The notes beneath the pieces were generated by a model that worked only from the letters and a program-made list of their open reading frames with translations, did not search any database and was not told the DNA's origin. From Campylobacterales bacterium (lineage in GTDB: Bacteria > Campylobacterota > Campylobacteria > Campylobacterales > Sulfurovaceae), in NCBI GenBank assembly GCA_016937075.1, contig JAFGWQ010000149.1, positions 1-10,225 on the forward strand: DNA of 10,225 nucleotides, in the 5' to 3' direction. This document shows positions 4,732-10,225 of this stretch, one piece after another. Position numbers and translations under genes: made by a program. Every line of letters starts with the position of its first letter. Position 1 is the stretch's first letter.

Positions 4732-5208
4732 ATGAATACGAAATTTTCTAATTTTATTTTTGCGGGAATTTTAAGTTTAGTTCCTTTGTACGGTGTCGAG
4801 TATGACGGTGAAAAAAGCTATATGATTGAAACCAAATACGATCTATGCGTGGTTGCTCCGCAAGTCGATGAAGCTATTGCCAAAGGGGTTAAGGTCGTCG
4901 ATGCTGACAAAGCGAAGAGTCTCTATGATCAAAAGGCATATTTTTATGATGCCCGTGACAAGCGACATTACTCAAAAGAGCATATCAAGGGAGCAAAACA
5001 AGTCTATTTTGATCTATCCAAGGCTGAATATATTGTTGCCCATTTGCCGATAGACAAAGATGAGTCACTTGTCTTTTATTGCTATGGTGAATCTTGTGCC
5101 AATTCATATGAAGCTGCCTTGGCAGTACGGAAACTCGGATACAAAAATATCTATTGGCTTATAAACGGATTTTCAGAATGGAAAGAAAAAGGGTACCCCG
5201 TAGAGTAA
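4732..5208 (+). CDS. Exported single-domain rhodanese-like protein
   Basis: The protein has 158 residues from the ATG at 4732, which has AAGGAG at 4720-4725. The TTG at 4726 is rejected because it abuts the binding site. Residues 5-21 are hydrophobic (FSNFIFAGILSLVPLYG) and look like a signal peptide or N-terminal anchor, so the enzyme domain should be periplasmic. The domain runs from about residue 53 to the end: the YDARD strand at 72-76, HIKGAKQV at 84-91, then the active-site loop FYCYGESCANS with the likely catalytic C117 and a second cysteine at C122. It ends NIYWLINGFSEWKEKGYPVE, typical of the family. Relatives move sulfur as persulfide, which would fit a sulfur-metabolising organism, but the partner is unknown. 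The gene begins 14 bases after the 272-bp element, so its transcription may depend on it. Confidence 0.85.
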   Translation: MNTKFSNFIFAGILSLVPLYGVEYDGEKSYMIETKYDLCVVAPQVDEAIAKGVKVVDADKAKSLYDQKAYFYDARDKRHYSKEHIKGAKQVYFDLSKAEYIVAHLPIDKDESLVFYCYGESCANSYEAALAVRKLGYKNIYWLINGFSEWKEKGYPVE

Positions 5209-5218
5209 CCTTACTTTT

Positions 5219-6118
5219 TTAAAGTGCCCCTGATGAAATAAATAAGATCAGTTTATACAATAAAGGTATTGTTATAAGTGATACTACTATGCCGTATCCT
5301 ACCAATGCCGCGCTGAGCCTCGGAGCAAAACCGGCATGGATAGCAAGTGCACCTGCTGTTATCATCGGAGGCATTGCAGCTTCGAGCAGTGTCACGGTGG
5401 CTGTCATATTGTGGATACCCAAGATGGCAAACACACCAATAGTGATCAGTGGTATCAGCACCAATTTCAAGAAAAGCGCTTTGGCAAAAACAGCCTTATC
5501 GTCTCCAAGCCTAAGCTGCATGGAAAAACCTACACTTATCAGTGCCAGGGGCACTAGGGTATGCGAGAGTAATTCTATGTATGGTATGATGATTTGCGGC
5601 ATAGGCCCGGCTATAAAAGAGAATATCAAAAATATGAACGGTGGGAACAGAGCTATTTTTTTTACTATGCCAAAGATATTTATCCTGTCGCCGCTGAAGT
5701 AGCTTACCGCAAAAGCCCCGTAAGTCGAGAGCATAAAAAAGCTGCCTAATTGGTCATATACAATGGCATATTGAATAGCTTCTTTTCCGATGACTGCTTC
5801 TAGCATAGGAAAACCAAAAAACGATGTATTCCCAAGAGGAATGAGCAATAAAAGCGCAGCGAGCGTATTGCGCGGTTGATGCCTGAAAAATATTAAAACA
5901 AGTAATATTGACAACAGCAAAACAGACCATGGTGTGATAACGGCTATCCATAAAGAATTGTTAAACTCAATGTTTGGGACTTGCAAGAGAATAGTAGCGG
6001 GGAATGAAATATATATGACAAAAAGATTTAGACTTTTTCCAAAATCTTCGGGAAATTTGGCAAACCTGAGGGAATATCCAATGATTAATAAAAATAGAAT
6101 AAATAATATCTGTACCAT
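5219..6118 (-). CDS. AEC-family (auxin efflux carrier type) permease
   Basis: This 299-residue polytopic membrane protein has about ten hydrophobic segments in two blocks, split by a more polar central region near residues 140-150 (SGDRINIFG). Landmarks of the AEC family (PIN-like fold) are the first helix MVQILFILFLLIIGYSLRF, FPATILLQVP, the glycine/asparagine-rich LGNTSFFGFPM, LVPLALISVGFSM, and LEAAMPPMITAGALA in the C-terminal half. Bacterial members carry malate, malonate or other carboxylates and amino-acid-like compounds; the substrate cannot be assigned. ATG at 6118 is one base after the ygiQ stop, and no good ribosome binding site is seen, so it is probably translationally coupled to ygiQ. 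It converges with the rhodanese gene, with 10 bases between stops and a short T-run at 5215-5220 (+ strand) that could aid termination of the rhodanese transcript. Confidence 0.87.
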   Translation of the reverse strand: MVQILFILFLLIIGYSLRFAKFPEDFGKSLNLFVIYISFPATILLQVPNIEFNNSLWIAVITPWSVLLLSILLVLIFFRHQPRNTLAALLLLIPLGNTSFFGFPMLEAVIGKEAIQYAIVYDQLGSFFMLSTYGAFAVSYFSGDRINIFGIVKKIALFPPFIFLIFSFIAGPMPQIIIPYIELLSHTLVPLALISVGFSMQLRLGDDKAVFAKALFLKLVLIPLITIGVFAILGIHNMTATVTLLEAAMPPMITAGALAIHAGFAPRLSAALVGYGIVVSLITIPLLYKLILFISSGAL

Positions 6119-6119
6119 A

Positions 6120-7850
6120 TTAGCTAGAAAAACCGCTCCCTGAAAATTTATCTTTGGCTACAATTATAGACTTTTGTTGCTCTTTTTTGGCCATATCTTT
6201 TTCTACAAAGATTGGCTTTCTGGTTTTTGGATCAAGCCCTGTGTAATACATTACAGCAGAATATGTGCCGGGTGTGGGAGTAAATACTTGTGCTTGTTCG
6301 GGATTGATACGAAGCTCTTTGGTGGTGAAGTTTTTTAAGCTTTGCATATCTCGCTCCGTGCATCCCGGATGAGCGGCGATGAGATAGTATGTGAGAAATT
6401 GTTTTTTGTCCTGTTTTTTGTTGATATCGTCAAACATCTTTTTAAATTCGATAAGACTTTGTTTGCCCGGTTTGCCCATAAGTCTAAGTACGTTATCTTC
6501 AGTATGTTCGGGCGCTATCTTCATTTGTCCGGATATATGATGAGCTAGAAGCTCACGCAGATAAGTCTGGCCGTGCGCCTTGTCTTTGGATATGATATCG
6601 TATCTGATCCCGGATGCTACGAAGGCTTTTTTGATACCTTTTATCTTGCGTACGCTTCGCATAAGCGAGATGAGCCTAGCGTGATTTGGCTTCATTGCTT
6701 TGCAAAGCCTATTATGGTCAACACATCTTTGGTGTTCACAAGTGCCGTGTTTTAGTTTTTTATCACACTCATATCCGTACATATTCGCACTTGCTCCTCC
6801 AAGGTCAGAAATGATGCCCTTGAAATCTTTATCCTGTGTAAATGAAGCGGCTTCATTAATAATGGAAGCTTCACTGCGAGTTCGAATAGTTCGTCCTTGA
6901 TGTACTCCTATAGCGCAAAAGTTGCATTCACCCCAGCATCCATGATGTGTGGTGATAGAATAGCTTATAGTTTCCATGCATTTGACCTTGCCGTTTTTGG
7001 CGTAGTAGGGATGAAGTTTTCTAGTGTATGGCAGGGCGGAGATCGCATCCATTTCCGACTCTGTCAAATATCTGCATGGGGGGTTTTGGATGAGGTATCT
7101 AGTGCCTACTTTTTGGCAAAGTCCTTTTGCGCCAAGAGGATCATTGTTGTCATAAAACAGATCAAAGAGATCAATGTATCTCTCTTTTTTTTCCAGGCAC
7201 TCCTCGTGCGAGGGTAAGGTGAGATACTCTTGCTTTGGAGTATCTGCTATATAGCATATACCTCGAATATCTTTAGTGTCATGGCCATTTTGCAAAGCAG
7301 TAGCCAATTCTTTGATAGCTTCTTCACCCATACCGTAGATGAGATAATCTGCTTTGCTGTCAAAGAGTATTGGTTTGCGTAGATTATTGCTCCAATAGTC
7401 ATAGTGTGTAACTCGTCTTAAGCTGGCTTCTATGCCGCCAAGAACTATCGGAACAGTGCTTTTAAAGTATTGTCTTATGAGATTTGTATATGCTAGAACA
7501 GCACGATCAGGTCGGCGGTTGTTGATCCCGCCTGGGGTGTAGTCGTCGCTTTTGCGAAATTTTTTAGTTGCAGTGTAATTGGCTACCATAGAGTCAACGC
7601 TACCCCCGCTTACTCCCCAAAAGAGTTTAGGTTCGCCGAGTCTCTTGATATCAAGTTCCTTTTTGGTATCCGGTTGTGCAATGATGCCGACTTTTAGCCC
7701 CATAGATTCAAGTATTCGTCCTACGACGGCTACCCCGATATAAGGAGAATCTATATAAGTATCGCCGCTAACCAGAATGACATCACATTGGCTCCACCCC
7801 AAAGTTCTCATCTCTTCTAATGTAGTAGGCAAGAACTTGGTGTGCGTCAT
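6120..7850 (-). CDS. ygiQ: YgiQ-family radical SAM protein (UPF0313)
   Basis: This 576-residue protein is slightly shorter than many YgiQ proteins but appears complete. The N-terminal part (FLPTTLEEMRTLGWSQCDVI, then DSPYIGVAVVGRILESMG) is the B12-binding-like domain of the family. GGINNRRPDRAVLAYTNLIR and VLGGIEASLRRVTHYDYW are signature blocks. The radical SAM cluster motif is C305-x3-C309-x2-C312 in HHGCWGECNFCAIGVHQGR, which would ligate a 4Fe-4S cluster. The C-terminal INPEQAQVFTPTPGTYSAVM block is also diagnostic. The reaction of this family is not established. The gene starts 6 bases after the helicase gene and ends 1 base before the permease gene. No clear ribosome binding site precedes the ATG at 7850. 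Confidence 0.93.
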   Translation of the reverse strand: MTHTKFLPTTLEEMRTLGWSQCDVILVSGDTYIDSPYIGVAVVGRILESMGLKVGIIAQPDTKKELDIKRLGEPKLFWGVSGGSVDSMVANYTATKKFRKSDDYTPGGINNRRPDRAVLAYTNLIRQYFKSTVPIVLGGIEASLRRVTHYDYWSNNLRKPILFDSKADYLIYGMGEEAIKELATALQNGHDTKDIRGICYIADTPKQEYLTLPSHEECLEKKERYIDLFDLFYDNNDPLGAKGLCQKVGTRYLIQNPPCRYLTESEMDAISALPYTRKLHPYYAKNGKVKCMETISYSITTHHGCWGECNFCAIGVHQGRTIRTRSEASIINEAASFTQDKDFKGIISDLGGASANMYGYECDKKLKHGTCEHQRCVDHNRLCKAMKPNHARLISLMRSVRKIKGIKKAFVASGIRYDIISKDKAHGQTYLRELLAHHISGQMKIAPEHTEDNVLRLMGKPGKQSLIEFKKMFDDINKKQDKKQFLTYYLIAAHPGCTERDMQSLKNFTTKELRINPEQAQVFTPTPGTYSAVMYYTGLDPKTRKPIFVEKDMAKKEQQKSIIVAKDKFSGSGFSS

Positions 7851-7856
7851 GGTTTG

Positions 7857-9383
7857 TTACAGAGAATAGTCTTTTCTTGGCGGCTTGTTACCACCGCTTT
7901 TATTTGGCTTAGATGAAGATCTTTGGTTGCGATCACCTCTAGGTCTATCATCTCTGTTTCTATCTCCGCCTCTATCATTTCTAGATCTGCTAAATGATGG
8001 TTTACCTCTACCGCCGCCGCTTCTGCCTCTTCTGTTTCTATCGTCATTTCTGGCCATTGCTTTTTGGAGAAGTTTTTCTACATCTTCGGCTTTGAAACCG
8101 ATTTTTTCCTTGCCTTTGATCTCTTGTTTTTCAAGCATCATAGAAGCAAGCATATGAGCGATCGCTACGATATCTATCTCGTGTTGAAGAGTCTTGACTA
8201 TTTCGATAGCATGTTCAGTGATCTGTGTAGATGCGATTTGAGCGATAAGCTCATCTTGTTTGCTAGATTGTACTTCGCTTCTGCTCGGTATGGATTGGGT
8301 CACCATTTTTGTACCCACATCTTTTTCGATACGTTTTATAGTACGAAGTTCATTCGGGCTTACAAGTGTGATAGCCTCACCGCTTTTACCGCCACGACCA
8401 GTTCTGCCTATTCTGTGTACATAGCTCTCGCTATCAAATGGCATATGGTAGTTAAATACATGGCTTACGTCATTTACGTCAAGTCCACGAGCTGCAACGT
8501 CAGTGGCTACGAATATATCCACTGTTCCGCTTTTAAAGCTTCTGATGGCTACTTCTCTTTGTCTTTGTTCCATATCGCCGTGAAGTACGCTTACTTTGAA
8601 GCCCTGTGATGTCAGATGACTAGCAAGTCTATCAACCTCTTTTTTCATACGGCAAAATATGATACATTTGGTAGGATTTTTATAATCTATCAAACGCACC
8701 AATGCATCGTCTCTTTCGTGCTCTTCTACTACATAATAGTGTTGAGCTATCGAAGCGTTTGTGCTTTCACCTTTGGTAATAGCTACTGTTTTTGGATCTT
8801 TGAGTATTTTTTCAGCTAGTTTACGGATCAGTGGAGGCATAGTAGCTGAGAACATCAGAGTTTGTCTATCTTCGTTTTGGATATATTCAAAAATTGCAGT
8901 TATCTCGTCCAAAAAGCCCATGTCTAGCATTTCGTCTGCTTCATCAAGGACTACAAATTTAGGAGAAAGTTTGATCCTGCCGCCTTGGAGTAGATCTTGG
9001 AGCCTACCTGGAGTTGCTACTACTACGCTGGCTTGTTTTATTCTCTCAATTTGTTTATCGTATGATGTGCCGCCGTACACTGTAGCTGTTTTGAGGCCTG
9101 AATTTTTACCGAAACGGTAAATCTCATCGCTCACTTGCATAGCAAGCTCACGGGTAGGGACGATGATGAGGCCTTCTACTGAGCCGTCACCTGTCATCAT
9201 GTTTAGCATCGGCAAACCAAATGCTGCTGTTTTACCTGTACCTGTTTGAGCTTGAGCGATGATATCGTTGCCTGCTAGGATCAGTGGAATAGCCTCTTTT
9301 TGGACCGGACTTGGTTCGGTGAAACCGGCTTCGTCGATGGCTTGTTGGATTGGTTGTTTTAGATTAAAATCTTTAAATGTCAT
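7857..9383 (-). CDS. DEAD-box ATP-dependent RNA helicase with basic RG-rich tail
   Basis: The protein has 508 residues and all helicase motifs are present: the Q motif (Q28 with upstream F6), motif I AQTGTGKT (45-52), Ia PTREL (76-80), Ib TPGR (124-127), II DEAD (147-150), III SAT (180-182), V ATDVAARGLD (294-303) and VI HRIGRTGR (324-331). After the two RecA-like domains comes a helical segment (about 360-440). Residues 443-508 are a low-complexity tail rich in R, G, N, D and S, likely an RNA-binding tail as in DeaD/CshA/RhlE-like helicases. The expected role is remodelling structured RNA in ribosome assembly, mRNA decay or cold growth. The ATG at 9383 has only a weak AGAAAGAA upstream. A promoter near 9605 implies a leader of about 210 nt. 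It is the first gene of a helicase-ygiQ-permease operon. Confidence 0.95.
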   Translation of the reverse strand: MTFKDFNLKQPIQQAIDEAGFTEPSPVQKEAIPLILAGNDIIAQAQTGTGKTAAFGLPMLNMMTGDGSVEGLIIVPTRELAMQVSDEIYRFGKNSGLKTATVYGGTSYDKQIERIKQASVVVATPGRLQDLLQGGRIKLSPKFVVLDEADEMLDMGFLDEITAIFEYIQNEDRQTLMFSATMPPLIRKLAEKILKDPKTVAITKGESTNASIAQHYYVVEEHERDDALVRLIDYKNPTKCIIFCRMKKEVDRLASHLTSQGFKVSVLHGDMEQRQREVAIRSFKSGTVDIFVATDVAARGLDVNDVSHVFNYHMPFDSESYVHRIGRTGRGGKSGEAITLVSPNELRTIKRIEKDVGTKMVTQSIPSRSEVQSSKQDELIAQIASTQITEHAIEIVKTLQHEIDIVAIAHMLASMMLEKQEIKGKEKIGFKAEDVEKLLQKAMARNDDRNRRGRSGGGRGKPSFSRSRNDRGGDRNRDDRPRGDRNQRSSSKPNKSGGNKPPRKDYSL

Positions 9384-9595
9384 TTTGTTCTTTCTGTTTT
9401 TTATTTTCTATAAATATCTAGTTTTGTCATCTGAATTAGCTTTTGTTATTGTTTAAGCTCGATTGTTATTGAATTTTGATCCAAAATCTCTTTTAGATCC
9501 TTAACTAATTCAGTCTGACAAGTATTATCAACGCAAACTAAATCTATTGTAGAATCTATATTTAATCAGATGAATTGATTAAATTTCGTAGAAGT
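9384..9595 (-). promoter_or_regulatory. Long leader of the helicase mRNA with inverted repeats
   Basis: Transcription from the promoter at 9602-9610 would give an untranslated leader of about 210 nt. It contains a hairpin near its 5' end (9560-9568 with 9576-9584, 9 bp, 7-base loop). It also contains a longer-range pairing, CTGAATTAG (9431-9439) with CTAATTCAG (9505-9513), which extends by GTCA/TGAC with small bulges. A direct repeat ATTGTTATTG/TTTGTTATTG-type core TTGTTATTG occurs at 9443-9451 and 9463-9471. Part of the leader (9565-9446) also reads as a protein-like but start-less 39-codon stretch. No known riboswitch class is recognised. Confidence 0.4.
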
Positions 9596-9601
9596 ATGAC
9601 T

Positions 9602-9610
9602 ATTATAGCA
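9602..9610 (-). promoter_or_regulatory. Extended -10 promoter upstream of the helicase operon
   Basis: On the - strand the sequence TGCTATAAT (9610-9602) is a perfect extended -10 element. The start of transcription is expected near 9595. No clear -35 is seen, and the upstream bases are A/T-rich. Nothing else lies between it and the end of the RhuM-like gene at 9670 apart from unremarkable A/T-rich sequence. Confidence 0.5.
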
Positions 9611-9669
9611 TAAAGTTTGTTAAAAGTATATAGCCACCATTCGAAGCACAAGATATTTATCGGTTTTGA

Positions 9670-10225
9670 TTATTTTAATCTCCCTAAAATTTTCAAGGTA
9701 TCAATCTCAAACTTTGAAAATGCAAACCATTTTTTGCCCAAGTCTTTTAGGCTCGCCCCGATATGATAAATCTCACTATTGTCAATTATCATAAATCTAT
9801 CGTGAACTTTTTTAAACTCTTTTAACTCTATATTTTTGTATTGAGCTTGGTATTTTTGATAGTCAAGCTCAAGTTGTTTTGTGATAGTTTGTGTATAGAT
9901 TTTTATTTTGAGATTCGAGTATTTGCTAAAAAGTGTAAAAATACTATCATCTATATAGTTATCTACCAGCACTATTTCACTTTTTGCACTTTTTATTAAA
10001 TCATTCACGAAAGCATAGGCATCATAAATCTGCCCATCATAAAAAATACCTTGTTTTGATTTGAGAGAGTTGTTTTCTAATGAGTTTGAGATATTTTCAA
10101 CCTTTGATTTTAAAAGTGACACATCGTTTTCTAGCTCTTTAAATCTTTGATTTGTAATTTTTTCAGAGTTGATCGCATAACCATCAAAAATATATCTTTT
10201 GAGCACAGTTGTCGCCCATTTTCTA
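9670..10225 (-). CDS. C-terminal part of a RhuM-type protein with a phospholipase-D-like nuclease domain (partial)
   Basis: The frame is open to the window edge, so the N terminus is missing. The first visible residues, RKWATTVLKRYIFDGYAIN, are the conserved helix of the virulence RhuM family, a phage- and island-associated group often with an N-terminal DNA-binding or Bro/KilA-like region. A GTG at 10206 is not the start, because this motif continues upstream of it. Next comes a predicted coiled coil (ITNQRFKELENDVSLLKSKV), then a domain starting near YDAYAFVNDLI. That domain contains IVLVDNYID and ends with HDRFMIIDNSEIYHIGASLK. The H-x-R-x4-D followed by GAS resembles one HKD half-site of phospholipase D-type nucleases; only one copy is visible, as in enzymes that act as dimers. 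The function is unproven, but a mobile or defence role is reasonable. Codon use is noticeably A/T-rich. Confidence 0.72.
   Translation of the reverse strand, partial: RKWATTVLKRYIFDGYAINSEKITNQRFKELENDVSLLKSKVENISNSLENNSLKSKQGIFYDGQIYDAYAFVNDLIKSAKSEIVLVDNYIDDSIFTLFSKYSNLKIKIYTQTITKQLELDYQKYQAQYKNIELKEFKKVHDRFMIIDNSEIYHIGASLKDLGKKWFAFSKFEIDTLKILGRLK

Noticed and set aside
7847..8047. Open frame on the - strand rich in E, A and I, overlapping the helicase tail
   Set aside because: It is a frame shadow of the repetitive Arg/Gly/Asp codons of the helicase C terminus and has no independent support.
8064..8609. 181-codon open frame on the + strand opposite the helicase gene
   Set aside because: The protein lacks recognisable motifs, is tyrosine/serine/phenylalanine-rich as expected of an antisense frame, and lies wholly within a certain DEAD-box gene.
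9446..9565. 39-codon protein-like stretch on the - strand as a real small gene
   Set aside because: A TGA lies immediately upstream in frame, there is no ATG, GTG or TTG start and no ribosome binding site. It is kept only as an observation within the helicase leader.

Overview
The window looks like chromosomal DNA of a Campylobacterota (epsilonproteobacterial) species. The base composition is AT-rich, with A/T-rich spacers, and protein character is mixed (an AmgK/MurU pair, YgiQ, a Tas-like reductase, a YccF protein). No rRNA or tRNA gene is present, so the genus is an inference and is left open.

Left end (1-1326, + strand): the last 66 codons of an amgK-type anomeric sugar kinase are followed by murU, the nucleotidyltransferase of the same peptidoglycan-recycling route (MurNAc to MurNAc-1-P to UDP-MurNAc). 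The two genes are 154 bases apart, and the gap holds an 83-base structured repeat. A second copy in the same orientation follows murU. The eight differences between the copies include three compensatory base-pair changes. The spacer after murU also holds a palindromic repeat that supplies murU's stop codon, a second copy of a short A/T hairpin, and a perfect 26-bp palindrome.

Middle, - strand (3766-1327): a tightly packed operon of mazE, mazF, a Cof-type HAD phosphatase and a Tas-like aldo/keto reductase. Adjacent genes overlap by 4 nt or lie 2-3 nt apart. A 20-bp perfect palindrome covers the -10 region, as expected of an autoregulated toxin-antitoxin operon.

Middle, + strand (3892-5208): a YccF-family membrane protein and an exported single-domain rhodanese. 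Between them is a 272-bp element with 26-bp terminal inverted repeats and two internal hairpin arms. It resembles a MITE or a large structured RNA and ends 14 bases before the rhodanese start codon.

Right part, - strand (9610-5219): an extended -10 promoter precedes a leader of about 210 nt, then a DEAD-box RNA helicase with a basic RG-rich tail, a YgiQ-family radical SAM protein and an AEC-family permease, with gaps of 6 and 1 nt. At the right edge is the C-terminal part of a RhuM-type protein carrying a single-HKD phospholipase-D-like nuclease domain. It is cut by the window end and is probably accessory.

Most genes are ordinary. The unusual material is non-coding: the covarying 83-base repeats around murU, the Y-shaped 272-bp element, and the helicase leader containing a protein-like stretch with no start codon.
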